Assembly: GCF_019599145.1 (NCBI RefSeq)
Contig: NZ_CP080647.1
Location: 6,448,001-6,512,000, forward strand
DNA length: 64,000 bases
Direction of reading: 5' to 3'
From: Streptomyces akebiae
Lineage (GTDB): Bacteria; Actinomycetota; Actinomycetes; Streptomycetales; Streptomycetaceae
The notes beneath the pieces are model-generated. The model made no database searches. It was not told where the DNA came from and saw nothing but the letters and a program-made list of their open reading frames with translations. Positions 43,015 to 52,891 of the stretch are shown in pieces (the first letter of the stretch is position 1; each line of letters starts with the position of its first letter). The position numbers and the translations under genes are program-made.

Positions 43015-44440
43015 GGGATTCTCCCAGGTACTGCTCGGCATGGCCGGCGATCAGATCGAGCACGGCGGCGATGTCCTCGGCCGTGGTCTCGGGGTTGAGC
43101 AGGGTGAACTTCAGGTAGTGGCGACCGCCGACCTTGGTGCCCGCGACCACGGCGTCGCCGGAGGCGAACAGGGCCTTGCGGGCGTACAGGTTGGCGCGGT
43201 CGATCTCCGCCGGGTCGGTGACGGCCTCGGGGATGTAGCGGTAGACCAGCGTGGAGAGCTGGGGCTGCACGACGACGTCGTAGCGCGGGTCGGCGGCGAG
43301 CAGTTTCCAGCCCTCCTCCGCCAGGTCGCAGACCTCGTCGAAGAGCTGGCCGATGCCGTCGGCGCCCATCGTGCGCAGGGTCATCCACAGCTTGAGCGCG
43401 TCGAAGCGGCGGGTGGTCTGCAGGGACTTGTCGACCTGGTTGGGGATGCGCTCGGTGACCATGCGGCGCGGGTTGAGGTACTCCGCGTGGTAGGTGGCGT
43501 GGCGCAGGGTGTCTCCGTCGCGGACCAGGACGGCGGACGAACTCACCGGCTGGAAGAAGGACTTGTGGTAGTCCACCGTGACGGAGTCGGCGCGTTCGAT
43601 GCCGTTCAGCAGGTCGCGGCGCTTGCGGGAGACGAGGAGGCCGCAGCCGTAGGCGGCGTCGACGTGCATCCAGGTGTCGTACTGGGCGCAGAGCTCGGCT
43701 ATCTCGGGCAGCGGGTCGATGGAACCGAAGTCGGTGGTGCCGGAGGTGGCGACGACGGCCATGGGGACGAGGCCGTCGTTCCTGCAGCGCTCCAGCTCAC
43801 GGGCGAGCGCCATGGTCTGCATGCGCTTGTCGCCGTCGACGGGGATGGAGACGACCGCGTCCTGGTCCAGGCCCAGCAGTTTCGCCGACTTCTTCACACT
43901 GAAGTGGCTGACCTCGGAGGCGAAGATCCGCAGTTTGGCGGTGCTGTCGGTTTTGGCCTCCTCGCGGGCGAGGAGCAGCGCCTGGAGGTTGGACTGCGAG
44001 CCGCCGGAGGTGAACACCCCGTCGGCGGACGGACCGAACCCGATGCGCTCGCTGGTCCAGTCGATCAGTTTGCGCTCGATCAGGGTGCCGCCGGCCGACT
44101 GGTCCCAGGTGTCCAGGGAGGAGTTGACGGCGGAGAGCACGGCCTCGCCCAGCACGGCCGGGATGACGACCGGGCAGTTGAGGTGGGCGAGGTAGCGCGG
44201 GTGGTGGAAGTAGATCGCGTCCCGCAGATAGACGTCCTCCAGCTCGTCGAGGACGGCGGCCGTGTCGTGCAGCGGCTTGTCGAGGTCGATCTTGTCGATG
44301 CGGGGGGAGAGGGCGTCGACGGTGACACCGGTGAACGGTCGTTCGGTGGTGGCGAGTTTGGCCGCCACCCGCTCCACGCCTTCGGTCACGGTGCGGCGGT
44401 ACCGCTCCGCGGTCGTGTCATTGAGCAGGTGCGAGCGCAT
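42995..44440 (-). CDS. desA: PLP-dependent lysine decarboxylase DesA
   Basis: The product has 481 residues, the group II decarboxylase fold. Lys293 in [10 protein letters not shown] binds [14 protein letters not shown] holds the conserved Asp, and [16 protein letters not shown] is the PLP phosphate region. It turns lysine into cadaverine, the first step of desferrioxamine synthesis. ATG 44440 follows GGAGGACC. The iron box 74 bases upstream should repress the whole desABCD operon when iron is ample. Confidence 0.96.
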   Translation of the reverse strand: MRSHLLNDTTAERYRRTVTEGVERVAAKLATTERPFTGVTVDALSPRIDKIDLDKPLHDTAAVLDELEDVYLRDAIYFHHPRYLAHLNCPVVIPAVLGEAVLSAVNSSLDTWDQSAGGTLIERKLIDWTSERIGFGPSADGVFTSGGSQSNLQALLLAREEAKTDSTAKLRIFASEVSHFSVKKSAKLLGLDQDAVVSIPVDGDKRMQTMALARELERCRNDGLVPMAVVATSGTTDFGSIDPLPEIAELCAQYDTWMHVDAAYGCGLLVSRKRRDLLNGIERADSVTVDYHKSFFQPVSSSAVLVRDGDTLRHATYHAEYLNPRRMVTERIPNQVDKSLQTTRRFDALKLWMTLRTMGADGIGQLFDEVCDLAEEGWKLLAADPRYDVVVQPQLSTLVYRYIPEAVTDPAEIDRANLYARKALFASGDAVVAGTKVGGRHYLKFTLLNPETTAEDIAAVLDLIAGHAEQYLGESLDRVAS

Positions 44441-44513
44441 GGGGAGGTCCTCCGAGCGGGGCGGTCCGGGTGGGACGGAGAGGTGAGTGGGGGGTGACAT
44501 CACGTCGTCCAAC

Positions 44514-44532
44514 TTAGGTAAGCCTAACCTAA
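44514..44532. promoter_or_regulatory. iron box of the desABCD operon
   Basis: TTAGGTAAGCCTAACCTAA is a near-perfect 19-bp palindrome and matches the DmdR1 iron box that controls des in other Streptomyces. It lies upstream of desA and past the siderophore-interacting gene, so it should serve desA. Confidence 0.95.
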
Positions 44533-44613
44533 TTAACTTGAGCGAAATCCTGGCTCGGCCGTGACCGTGGTCACTTCAGTGACTCCGGTTCCGGTGCCGG
44601 CGGTGACGCCCGA

Positions 44614-45471
44614 CTATTCGCCGCGCTCCCGCAGTTGCTCCTCCGTCAGGCCCTCGCGCCAGTACCCGACGAAGGTGACGCGCCGCTTGTCGATCCCGCG
44701 CTCCCGCACGAGATGACGGCGCAACTCCTTCACGCGGCCGGACTCACCGGCGATCCAGGCGTACGGCAGCTCACTGGGCGGCAGTTGGGCCGCACGGATG
44801 GTGTCGAGGGCGGTCGGCGCCCCCTCGCTCCGCACCAGCCAGGTGATCTCGGCGTCGGCCTCCGTCACCAGATCCTGGATGTCCCCCGCGTGGTGGACCT
44901 CCAGCCAGACCCGCGCCCGCGTACCGGCAGGCAGCGACTCCAGGATCGCCGAGGCGGCGGGCAGCGCGGTGTCGTCGCCCCAGATCAGCACCAGGTCGGT
45001 GTCGGTCGGCGGACGGAAACGGATCGCGCGGTTGTCCGCGATCGCGGGCCCGAGCAGCACGACCCGGTGTCCGGGGGCGGCCTGGGCGGCCCACCGGGAC
45101 GCCGGACCGGCGGGCGCGGCGGCCCCCGGCTCGACCCCGTGCAGCACGAAGTCGATGTCGATCTCGACGGTGTCGCCGTGGACGTCCGAGCGGAGCCCCC
45201 GCAGGGTGTACGAACGCATCACCGCCCGTACGTCGTCCGGCAGTTCCCGCCACCCCTGCCACCAGCCGTCGCCCAGCTCGAAGGGGATGGCCGGGGTGTC
45301 CTGCCCCGGATGCGGCAGAAAGAGGGAGAGTGACTGATCCCGGCCGTCGGAGTGGAAGTACCTCAGATCGTCCCCCGCGAACGAGACACGCACGAGAGAC
45401 GGCCCCAGCCGCTCCGTCCGCACGACCTGAAGGGAGAAGAAACGGAAGGGGGTGGCTACGGCCGTCGTCAT
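44614..45471 (-). CDS. siderophore-interacting protein (ferric reductase type)
   Basis: The product has 285 residues of the ViuB/SIP family. The FAD site is MRSYTLRGLR, and LVLIWGDDTALPAASAILES with LPYAWIAGESGRVKELRRHL forms the NADPH part. It reduces iron in imported ferrioxamine to release it. ATG 45471 follows AGGAG. It lies between desE and desA; no iron box is seen directly before it, so it may be transcribed with desE. Confidence 0.92.
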   Translation of the reverse strand: MTTAVATPFRFFSLQVVRTERLGPSLVRVSFAGDDLRYFHSDGRDQSLSLFLPHPGQDTPAIPFELGDGWWQGWRELPDDVRAVMRSYTLRGLRSDVHGDTVEIDIDFVLHGVEPGAAAPAGPASRWAAQAAPGHRVVLLGPAIADNRAIRFRPPTDTDLVLIWGDDTALPAASAILESLPAGTRARVWLEVHHAGDIQDLVTEADAEITWLVRSEGAPTALDTIRAAQLPPSELPYAWIAGESGRVKELRRHLVRERGIDKRRVTFVGYWREGLTEEQLRERGE

Positions 45472-45530
45472 GAGATGGGCTCCTGAATCAGGGGCGGTAC
45501 GAATGTGGGAGGGGGCGACCCCGGGAGACT

Positions 45531-45563
45531 CAGGGGCGCGGGGAACTGCGCGAGAAGCCCCAC
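45531..45563 (-). repeat. 33-bp intergenic repeat, copy 2 (inverted)
   Basis: This is the exact reverse complement of 39201-39233. It fills part of the 122-base gap between desE and the siderophore-interacting gene. With copy 1 it brackets that gene and desABCD. Confidence 0.9.
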
Positions 45564-45593
45564 CGGAGCCGCAGCCGCCCCACGACCTCGGCC

Positions 45594-46646
45594 TTAACTG
45601 ACCTTCTTCGCCTTCTCGATCGCCTCGGCCAGCTCCTCGAGAAGTGGCGCGCACTTGTCGTAGGACAGGATCGGCTCGGGGTTACGCCCGATGACCTGAC
45701 CGGCCTTCACCGCGGGAAGCTTCTTCCACGTCGCCTCCTCGATCGCGTCCGGCTGGATCGCCGACGTGCGGTTGTCCATGATGATGACGTCCGCGTCGTA
45801 CTTGTCGACGTTCTCCCAGCTGAGGTTCTCGAACCAGCCGCCACTGGCCTTCAGCGCGGCGGCGCTCGGCTCGACGAAGTTCACGCCGAGGGCCTTGAAG
45901 TACTCCAGGTCGATGGAGAGGTTCGAACCGGACACGTAGAAGATGTCCTGGCTGGCGGAGCCGGCGAGCACCTTGATGTCGGGCTTGGCCTTGGTGGCCG
46001 CGCGCAGCCGGGCGGCCGCGTCCTCGAACCGCTTCTTGGCGGCGGTGATCTTCTCGGACTCCGTGTCCGCGCCGAGGGACTTGGCCAGCTCCAGCACGCG
46101 CTGCAGCGGCTCGGTCAGCTGACGGTCGTACGCGGAGATGCCGACGCTCGGCGCGAGCTTGGCGATCTTGTCCTTGGAGGCCTCGGGCACGTACCAGAGG
46201 GTGCCGGCGTCGTCGAACATCGTGGTGATGAGGACGTCGGGGGAGAGGGAGGCGTACTTCTCGACGTTGAACTCGTCCCAGACGTTGCCGAGGATGGTGA
46301 CCTTGTTGATGTCGAGGTCGCCGGCCTGGACGTCGGCCTTGCCGTCGGCGGTCCTGGTGGGGCCGAAGACGCCCTTGACGCCGATGCCGTAGTCGTGGAG
46401 CGCGGCGGCGACACCCACGAAGGCGACGATGGTCGACGGGACCTCGTCGGTCTTTACGGTCTCGCCGCGGTCGTCCTTGAACGACCAGGGGCCGGACTTG
46501 GCGGCAGCCGTCTCCTTGTCGGAGCCAGTGCTGCTGCTCGTCGAGTCCTCGTCCCCGCAGGCGGCGAGCACGGCACCGAGACCGAGTGCGCCACCGGCGG
46601 CGAGGATGCCACGGCGGGTGAGGTGAGCGGCTCTGGCGTTGGACAT
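45594..46646 (-). CDS. desE: ferrioxamine-binding lipoprotein DesE
   Basis: The product has 350 residues. A Tat-like signal (TRRGILAAGGALGLGAVLAA) ends at the lipobox LAAC followed by GDED. The mature part is a FhuD/BtuF-type binding fold (TIVAFVGVAAALHDYGIGVK; ASLSPDVLITTMFDDAGTLW; DADVIIMDNRTS). It captures ferrioxamine B and E for an ABC importer encoded elsewhere. An iron box lies 54 bases upstream. Confidence 0.95.
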   Translation of the reverse strand: MSNARAAHLTRRGILAAGGALGLGAVLAACGDEDSTSSSTGSDKETAAAKSGPWSFKDDRGETVKTDEVPSTIVAFVGVAAALHDYGIGVKGVFGPTRTADGKADVQAGDLDINKVTILGNVWDEFNVEKYASLSPDVLITTMFDDAGTLWYVPEASKDKIAKLAPSVGISAYDRQLTEPLQRVLELAKSLGADTESEKITAAKKRFEDAAARLRAATKAKPDIKVLAGSASQDIFYVSGSNLSIDLEYFKALGVNFVEPSAAALKASGGWFENLSWENVDKYDADVIIMDNRTSAIQPDAIEEATWKKLPAVKAGQVIGRNPEPILSYDKCAPLLEELAEAIEKAKKVS

Positions 46647-46699
46647 GTGTATGGCTACTTTCGAACGGGGCGGAGTGCCGCCCGAGGGCGAGTTCGAAG

Positions 46700-46718
46700 G
46701 TAGGTTAGCCTAACCTCA
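46700..46718. promoter_or_regulatory. iron box of desE
   Basis: GTAGGTTAGCCTAACCTCA has a perfect inner palindrome AGGTTAGCCTAACCT and matches the DmdR1 iron box. It lies 54 bases before the desE start. Confidence 0.95.
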
Positions 46719-46903
46719 TCCGTTGTCCAGAGGGTGGTTCCAGGGAGTGGGATACCCGGGTCCACTCCCGCCTCAATCTTTGAATCGCCTGTGAATCAAA
46801 GGTCGTTGCGCGCTGGCGAGCGTCGATGGGGTGTAAACCTGTGGCTTGCGTCACCAATGTGCAGGGTATCGCGGGGAGTTCCGGCCGCATCCCATACGGG
46901 GCA

Positions 46904-46937
46904 AAAAGGTACCCGGCTCGCGTGTGGCGAGCCGGGT
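46904..46937 (-). terminator. rho-independent terminator of the acyl-CoA degradation operon
   Basis: On the minus strand ACCCGGCTCGC pairs with GCGAGCCGGGT (46927-46937 with 46911-46921) around a 5-base loop, followed by ACCTTTTT with a true T run (46904-46908 read as A on the plus strand). Classic terminators of this kind are uncommon in such GC-rich DNA. Confidence 0.9.
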
Positions 46938-47022
46938 GGGAGAGTGCCGGAGGCGCACTGTCATCGCTGATTCCGGCCATCATTCGAACGTACGCTGTCG
47001 ACCGGCGGCGACGGCCCGTCGG

Positions 47023-48183
47023 TCAGCCGACGAGACCCAACTCCCGGGCGATCAGCATCCGTTGCACCTCGCTCGTGCCCTCGCCGATCTCCAGGATCTT
47101 CGAGTCGCGCCACATGCGGGCCACGGGGTATTCGTTCATGAAGCCGTAGCCGCCGTGGATCTGGGTGGCGTCGCGGGCGTTGTCCACGGCGATCGTCGAC
47201 GAGTACAGCTTCGCCAGGGCGGCCTCCTTCTTGAAGGGTTCGCCGGAGACCAGCCGGTAGGCGGCGTCGCGCCAGGCCAACCGAGCCGTGTGGGCCTTCA
47301 TCTCCATGTCGGCGATCTTGAACTGGATCGCCTGGTTGGCGCCGATCGGGCGACCGAAGGCGTGACGTTCCTTCGCATACTTCACCGACTCGTCCACACA
47401 GCCCTGGGCGAGGCCCGTGGCGAGGGCCGAGATGGCGATGCGGCCCTCGTCGAGGATGCGCAGGAACTGGGCGTAGCCGCGGCCCAGTTCGCCGAGGAGG
47501 TTCTCCGCGGGGACCCGTACGTCGGAGAAGGACAGCTCCCGGGTGTCGGAGGCGTTCCAGCCGACCTTGGAGTAGGGCGCCGCGACCGTGAAGCCGGGGG
47601 TGCCCGACGGGACGATGATCGACGAGATCAGCGGCTTGCCCTCCGGGGTGCGGCCCGTCACCGCCGTGACCGTGACCAGGCCCGTGATGTCCGTGCCCGA
47701 GTTGGTGATGAAGCACTTGCTGCCGTTGATGACCCATTCGTTCGTCGACTCGTCCAGGCGGGCCGTCGTACGGGTCGCGCCCGCGTCCGAGCCGCCGTCC
47801 GGTTCCGTCAGGCCGAACGCGCCCAGCATCTCGCCGGAGCACAGCCGCGGCAGCCACTGCGCCTTCTGGGCCGGTGTGCCGAAGAGGTGGATCGGCATCG
47901 CGCCCAGGGAGACCCCGGCTTCGAGGGTGATGGCCACGGACGAGTCCACCCGGGCCAGCTCCTCCAGCGCGATGCCGAGCGCCAGATAGTCGCCGCCCAT
48001 GCCGCCGTACTCCTCGGGGAACGGCAGTCCGAACAGCCCCATGCGGCCCATCTCGCGCACGATCTCGTACGGGAACTCGTGCCGCTCGTAGAAGTCGCCG
48101 ATCTTGGGTGCGACGACGTCGTGCGCGAACTCCTCGACCGTACGGCGGAGTTCTTCCAGTTCGGGGGAGAGACGGTGGTTCAT
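47023..48183 (-). CDS. acyl-CoA dehydrogenase (isovaleryl-CoA type, probable)
   Basis: The product has 386 residues. Family motifs are GAFGLTEPDGGSDAGATRTT, the FAD-binding QIHGGYGFMNEYPVARMWRD, and EIGEGTSEVQRMLIARELGL. It takes two hydrogens from an acyl-CoA and passes electrons to ETF. It is the last gene after the HMG-CoA lyase and two carboxylase subunits, the gene set of leucine/isovalerate breakdown, so isovaleryl-CoA is the likely substrate. The exact substrate is inferred from context. Confidence 0.9.
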   Translation of the reverse strand: MNHRLSPELEELRRTVEEFAHDVVAPKIGDFYERHEFPYEIVREMGRMGLFGLPFPEEYGGMGGDYLALGIALEELARVDSSVAITLEAGVSLGAMPIHLFGTPAQKAQWLPRLCSGEMLGAFGLTEPDGGSDAGATRTTARLDESTNEWVINGSKCFITNSGTDITGLVTVTAVTGRTPEGKPLISSIIVPSGTPGFTVAAPYSKVGWNASDTRELSFSDVRVPAENLLGELGRGYAQFLRILDEGRIAISALATGLAQGCVDESVKYAKERHAFGRPIGANQAIQFKIADMEMKAHTARLAWRDAAYRLVSGEPFKKEAALAKLYSSTIAVDNARDATQIHGGYGFMNEYPVARMWRDSKILEIGEGTSEVQRMLIARELGLVG

Positions 48184-48188
48184 GGATG

Positions 48189-49139
48189 TCACTGCTCCTT
48201 CAGGTCCTCGTGGCCCTCGTCGTCCTCGTGGGACAGGGCTCGTACGGTGCGGGACGGGCTGGGTCGGCCCAGGTGTCCGGCCATCCACACGCTGGTGGCG
48301 ACGAGACGGCCGAGGTCGACGCCGGTGTCGATGCCGAGTCCGCGCAGCATCCACACGAGGTCTTCGGTGGCGAGATTGCCGGTGGCGGACTTCGCGTACG
48401 GGCAGCCGCCGAGGCCGCCCGCGGAGGCGTCCACGGTGGTGACGCCGTGCTGAAGCGCCGCATAGGTGTTGGCGAGGGCCTGGCCGTACGTGTCGTGGAA
48501 GTGCACGCCGAGCTTGTCCACGGGGACGTCGAGTTCGGTCAGCAGCGCCCGTACGTGACCCGGTGTCGCCACCCCGATGGTGTCGCCGAGGCTGAGTTCG
48601 TCGCAGCCCATGTCGAGCAGGGCGCGGCAGACCTTGGTCACCTGGGGGATCGGGACCGCGCCCTCCCACGGGTCGCCGAAGCACATCGACAGATAGCCGC
48701 GGACGTGCGCGCCCTCCGCCTTCGCGCGGCCGACGACCGGTGCGAACATCGCCAGTGCCTCGTCGACCGTGCGGTTGAGGTTGGCCTTGGCGAAGGACTC
48801 GGTGGCGCTGGCGAAGACGGCGATCCGGCGGGCGCCGAGCGCGAGGGCGCGGTCGAGGCCGCGCTCGTTGGGGACGAGGACGGGGAGGGCCACCGGCAGG
48901 TCGCTCACGAGCGGGAAGACCCGCTCCGCGTCGGCCAGTTGGGGCACCCACTTGGGGTGGACGAAACTGGTGGCCTCGATCGTGGTGAGTCCCGCGTCGG
49001 CCAGGCGGCGGACGAACTCCGCCTTGACCTCGGTGGGCACGGTCGACTTCTCGTTCTGCAGGCCGTCCCGGGCACCGACCTCGTGGATCCGGACGCGGGC
49101 CGGCAGACCGGGTTCGCGGACCGTCATGGGCAGGGTCAT
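48189..49139 (-). CDS. hydroxymethylglutaryl-CoA lyase
   Basis: The product has 316 residues, a DRE-TIM metallolyase. [15 protein letters not shown] holds the Arg and metal-binding Asp, [11 protein letters not shown] the metal His pair, [12 protein letters not shown] a barrel motif, and [15 protein letters not shown] the active-site Cys. It cleaves HMG-CoA to acetoacetate and acetyl-CoA, the last step of leucine breakdown. ATG 49139 overlaps the carboxylase stop; ATG 49127 is a later alternative. The C-terminal 20 residues are acidic and atypical. Confidence 0.93.
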   Translation of the reverse strand: MTLPMTVREPGLPARVRIHEVGARDGLQNEKSTVPTEVKAEFVRRLADAGLTTIEATSFVHPKWVPQLADAERVFPLVSDLPVALPVLVPNERGLDRALALGARRIAVFASATESFAKANLNRTVDEALAMFAPVVGRAKAEGAHVRGYLSMCFGDPWEGAVPIPQVTKVCRALLDMGCDELSLGDTIGVATPGHVRALLTELDVPVDKLGVHFHDTYGQALANTYAALQHGVTTVDASAGGLGGCPYAKSATGNLATEDLVWMLRGLGIDTGVDLGRLVATSVWMAGHLGRPSPSRTVRALSHEDDEGHEDLKEQ

Positions 49140-51175
49140 CGCTCCACCTCCTCGTGGGGTGCGACGACCGCGAGGACCTGGTCCATGGCGACCGTCGTGC
49201 CCGGTGTGACGTCCAGCTCGGCGACCGTCCCGGCGTGCGGCGCGGAGACCACGTGCTCCATCTTCATCGCCTCCACCACCAGCAGGCTCTGACCGGCGGT
49301 CACCTCGTCCCCGACGGCCACCTTCACCACGGTGACGGTGCCGGGCATGGGGGCCATTAGCGAGTCGGCGCCGGCGTGCGCGGAGCGGCTCAGGGACGCC
49401 GCCACGGGGTCGTGATCGCGCACGTGCCAGGCGTCGCCGTCGCGGCCCAGCCAGTCGGCGGCGTGGTCGAAGGTGTGGGTGACGCCGTCGAGGTGGAGCG
49501 TGAGCCGGCCCTCGCCCCCGGGACGCGGGAGCGCGCACCCGGACCCCCGCAGGGGGGTGTCGGTCCCGTCCGGCAGCACCTCGGTCGTGCCGTCCGCCGC
49601 ACGGCGCACCCGCACGGTCACCGGCTCGTGCCCCGGCAGTCGCAGATGGTGCGCCGTCCAGGCCCGCTCACCGCCCAGCCGCCAGCCGACGGCCGCGTCG
49701 AACGGATCGGTCCAGCCGGAGCCGGTGCCGGAGTGGCCGCCGCCGTCGGCCGGGGTCAGCGCGGCCTGGCGCAGCAGCGCCGCCGCCGCGAGGACCTCCA
49801 CCGGCACCTCGTCCCGCACCAGCCCGTCCACCTCCCGCTCGACCAGCCCCGTGTCCAACTCGCCCGCCACCACCGCCGGGTGGGCCAGCAGCCGCCGCAG
49901 GAACCCGGCGTTCGTCTGGACGCCCAGGGTGACCGTCTCCGCGAGGGCCGCCCTGAGCCGGCGCAGGGCGGTGGCGCGGTCGGGGCCGTACGCGATGACC
50001 TTGGAGAGCATCGGGTCGTACAGCGAGCCGACCTCCGTGCCCTCGCTGAGGCCGGAGTCCGTGCGGACGCCGTCGCCCTGGGGTTCGCGCAGCCGCAGGA
50101 TCGTGCCGCCGGAGGGGAGGAAGCCGCGCGCGGGGTCCTCGGCGCAGAGGCGGGCCTCGACCGCGTGCCCCGTCAGCGTCACGTCCTCCTGACCGAACGC
50201 CAGCCGCTCGCCCGCCGCGACCCGCAGCTGCCACTCCACCAGGTCGACACCGGTGATCAGCTCGGTCACCGGGTGCTCCACCTGGAGGCGGGTGTTCATC
50301 TCCATGAAGTAGTACGAGGACGGGTCACCGCCGGGGACGATGAACTCGACCGTGCCCGCGCCGGAGTAGCCGCAGGACCGGGCCGCCTGGACGGCCGCCT
50401 CGCCCATGGCGGCTCGGGTGGCCTCGTCGAGCAGGACGCTGGGCGCCTCCTCGATGATCTTCTGGTGGCGGCGCTGGAGGGAGCATTCGCGCTCGCCGAG
50501 GTGCACCACGTTGCCGTGGCCGTCCGCCAGGACCTGGATCTCGATGTGCCGGGGGCGGTCGATCCACCGCTCCACGAGGAGGGTGTCGTCGCCGAAGGAG
50601 GCGCGGGCCTCGCGGCGGGCGGCGGCGATCTCGTCGGCCAGCACGGCCGCGTCCCGGACCAGCCGCATGCCCTTGCCGCCGCCGCCCGCGCTGGGCTTCA
50701 GCAGTACCGGCATGCCGATCTCCCGTGCGGCGTCGACGAGTTGGCCGTCCGTCAGACCGCTGCCGCTGGAGCCGGGCACCACCGGCACCCCGGCCGCCCG
50801 GACCGTCTCCTTGGCGCGGATCTTGTCGCCCATGAGGGAGATGGCGTCGGCGGGCGGACCGATGAAGACGAGGCCCGCGTCGGCGCACGCCCGCGCGAAG
50901 GCGGCGTTCTCCGCGAGGAAGCCGTACCCCGGGTGCACCGCCTGTGCGCCCGTGCGGGCAGCCGCCTGAAGCAGCCGCTCGGCCACGAGATAGCTCTCGC
51001 TCGCCGGGGCCGGACCGATCCGTACCGCCGTGTCGGCCTCCCGGACGTGCCGGGCGTCGGCATCCGCGTCGGAGTACACCGCGACGGAGCGGACGCCCAG
51101 CGACCGCAGGGTGCGGATGACGCGGACGGCGATCTCGCCCCGGTTGGCCACGAGAACCGTGTCGAACATGCTCAC
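49136..51175 (-). CDS. biotin-dependent acyl-CoA carboxylase alpha subunit
   Basis: The product has 679 residues from GTG 51175, spaced 7 bases from GGGGGAG; ATG 51169 is the alternative. The biotin carboxylase part ([54 protein letters not shown]) spans 1-450. The biotin carrier domain at the end has [11 protein letters not shown], whose central Lys is biotinylated. The partner beta subunit lies upstream. Neighbours favour 3-methylcrotonyl-CoA as substrate, but acetyl- or propionyl-CoA cannot be excluded. Confidence 0.92.
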   Translation of the reverse strand: MSMFDTVLVANRGEIAVRVIRTLRSLGVRSVAVYSDADADARHVREADTAVRIGPAPASESYLVAERLLQAAARTGAQAVHPGYGFLAENAAFARACADAGLVFIGPPADAISLMGDKIRAKETVRAAGVPVVPGSSGSGLTDGQLVDAAREIGMPVLLKPSAGGGGKGMRLVRDAAVLADEIAAARREARASFGDDTLLVERWIDRPRHIEIQVLADGHGNVVHLGERECSLQRRHQKIIEEAPSVLLDEATRAAMGEAAVQAARSCGYSGAGTVEFIVPGGDPSSYYFMEMNTRLQVEHPVTELITGVDLVEWQLRVAAGERLAFGQEDVTLTGHAVEARLCAEDPARGFLPSGGTILRLREPQGDGVRTDSGLSEGTEVGSLYDPMLSKVIAYGPDRATALRRLRAALAETVTLGVQTNAGFLRRLLAHPAVVAGELDTGLVEREVDGLVRDEVPVEVLAAAALLRQAALTPADGGGHSGTGSGWTDPFDAAVGWRLGGERAWTAHHLRLPGHEPVTVRVRRAADGTTEVLPDGTDTPLRGSGCALPRPGGEGRLTLHLDGVTHTFDHAADWLGRDGDAWHVRDHDPVAASLSRSAHAGADSLMAPMPGTVTVVKVAVGDEVTAGQSLLVVEAMKMEHVVSAPHAGTVAELDVTPGTTVAMDQVLAVVAPHEEVER

Positions 51176-51188
51176 TGTCAGCTCCCCC

Positions 51189-52805
51189 TCACATCCGGAA
51201 GACGCCGAACTGGGGGTCACCCAGGGGCGCGTTGGCACAGGCGGTCAGGGCCAGGCCCAGGACCTGGCGGGTGTCGAGGGGGTCGATGACCCCGTCGTCC
51301 CACAGCCGGGCGGTGGCGTAGTAGGCGTTGCCCTGGCGCTCGTACTGGGCGCGGATCGGGTCCTTGAAGGACTCCTCGTCCGCCGCCGGCCAGTCCTCGC
51401 CGCGCGCCTCCAACTGGTCCCGCTTCACGGTCGCGAGGACGGACGCGGCCTGCTCGCCGCCCATCACCGAGATCTTGGCGTTCGGCCACATCCACAGGAA
51501 GCGCGGCGAGTACGCCCGGCCGCACATCGAGTAGTTGCCCGCGCCGTACGAGCCGCCGATGACGACCGTCAGCTTGGGGACGCGGGTGCAGGCCACCGCC
51601 GTCACCATCTTGGCGCCGTGCTTGGCGATGCCACCCGCCTCGTAGTCCCGGCCGACCATGAAGCCGGAGATGTTCTGCAGGAAGACCAGCGGGATGCCGC
51701 GCTGGTCGCACAGCTCGATGAAGTGGGCGCCCTTCTGGGCGGACTCGGAGAACAGGATGCCGTTGTTGGCGACGATCCCGACCGGGTGCCCGTGGATCCG
51801 GGCGAAGCCGGTGACGAGGGTCTGCCCGAACTCCGCCTTGAACTCGGCGAACCGGGAGCCGTCGACCACGCGCGCGATGACCTCCCGCACGTCGTACGGG
51901 GTGCGGGAGTCGACCGGCACCGCCCCGTACAGCGTGTACGGATCGACCTTGGGCTCGACGACCGGTTCGACCGACCAGGGCAGCGGGCCCCGGGCGGGCA
52001 GGGTGGAGACGATGGTCCGCACGATGCGCAGGGCGTGGGCGTCGCTCTCCGCGAGGTGGTCGGTGACACCCGAGATCCGGGAGTGCACCTCGCCGCCGCC
52101 CAGCTCCTCGGCGGTGACGACCTCACCGGTGGCGGCCTTCACGAGCGGCGGGCCGCCGAGGAAGATCGTGCCCTGCCCCCGGACGATGACGGCTTCGTCG
52201 CTCATGGCGGGGACATACGCGCCGCCGGCCGTGCACGAGCCCAGCACGGCGGCGATCTGCGGGATGCCCGCCCCCGACATCCGCGCCTGGTTGTAGAAGA
52301 TCCGGCCGAAGTGCTCACGGTCGGGGAAGACCTCGTCCTGCATGGGCAGGAAGGCACCGCCGGAGTCGACGAGGTAGAGGCAGGGCAGGCGGTTCTCCAG
52401 GGCCACCTCCTGCGCGCGCAGGTGCTTCTTCACCGTCATCGGGTAGTAGGTGCCGCCCTTGACGGTGGCGTCGTTGGCGACGACGACGCACTCGCGCCCG
52501 CCGACCCGGCCGATCCCGGCGATCACCCCCGCCGCCGGTGCCTGCCCCTCGTACAGCCCGTCGGCGGCCAGGGGCGCCAGCTCCAGGAACGGGGAGCCGG
52601 GGTCGAGGAGGGTGTCGACCCGGTCGCGCGGCAGCAGCTTGCCGCGCGCGGTGTGCCGGGCGCGCGCCTTCTCGCCGCCGCCGAGCCGGGCGGCGGCGAG
52701 CTTGCCGCGCAGCTCGTCCGCCAGCGCGCGGTGGGCCTCCTCGTTGGCCCGCCAGGCTTCCGACGCGGGGTCGGCCGCGCTGTGAAGCTCCGGTGCCTCG
52801 TGCAT
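51189..52805 (-). CDS. acyl-CoA carboxylase beta subunit (methylcrotonyl-CoA type, probable)
   Basis: The product has 538 residues of the carboxyltransferase family. [20 protein letters not shown] and [20 protein letters not shown] are typical of methylcrotonyl-CoA carboxylase beta chains, as is [20 protein letters not shown]. The C-terminal half ends with [20 protein letters not shown]. It moves the carboxyl group from biotin on the alpha chain to the acyl-CoA. It heads the minus-strand operon, and two TetR-type operators lie directly upstream. Confidence 0.93.
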   Translation of the reverse strand: MHEAPELHSAADPASEAWRANEEAHRALADELRGKLAAARLGGGEKARARHTARGKLLPRDRVDTLLDPGSPFLELAPLAADGLYEGQAPAAGVIAGIGRVGGRECVVVANDATVKGGTYYPMTVKKHLRAQEVALENRLPCLYLVDSGGAFLPMQDEVFPDREHFGRIFYNQARMSGAGIPQIAAVLGSCTAGGAYVPAMSDEAVIVRGQGTIFLGGPPLVKAATGEVVTAEELGGGEVHSRISGVTDHLAESDAHALRIVRTIVSTLPARGPLPWSVEPVVEPKVDPYTLYGAVPVDSRTPYDVREVIARVVDGSRFAEFKAEFGQTLVTGFARIHGHPVGIVANNGILFSESAQKGAHFIELCDQRGIPLVFLQNISGFMVGRDYEAGGIAKHGAKMVTAVACTRVPKLTVVIGGSYGAGNYSMCGRAYSPRFLWMWPNAKISVMGGEQAASVLATVKRDQLEARGEDWPAADEESFKDPIRAQYERQGNAYYATARLWDDGVIDPLDTRQVLGLALTACANAPLGDPQFGVFRM

Positions 52806-52824
52806 CCTGCGAACCCCTCACCTA

Positions 52825-52840
52825 GTTAATGAGCGTTAAC
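52825..52840. promoter_or_regulatory. operator 1 of the divergent TetR regulator (candidate)
   Basis: GTTAATGAGCGTTAAC is a 16-bp inverted repeat with the pattern GTTAxxGxxCGyTAAC. It lies 20 bases before the carboxylase beta start. A second site of the same pattern follows 29 bases away. Confidence 0.75.
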
Positions 52841-52853
52841 GCATTTCCCTCAG

Positions 52854-52869
52854 GTTAACGACCGCTAAC
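52854..52869. promoter_or_regulatory. operator 2 of the divergent TetR regulator (candidate)
   Basis: GTTAACGACCGCTAAC is a 16-bp inverted repeat with the same pattern as operator 1. It lies 23 bases before the TetR start, so the pair can control both divergent genes. Confidence 0.75.
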
Positions 52870-52891
52870 CTCCCTGTCTAGAATTGCTCAC

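Larger units (their letters stand above)
46647..47022. other. desE upstream region and end of the acyl-CoA operon
   Basis: No gene is supported in these 376 bases. They contain the iron box of desE and a rho-independent terminator for the minus-strand operon to the right, both listed separately. Open frames across it lack ribosome sites and cross the terminator. Confidence 0.7.

Noticed and set aside
46734..46983. Small open frames between desE and the acyl-CoA operon
   Set aside because: They cross the rho-independent terminator and have atypical codon use.
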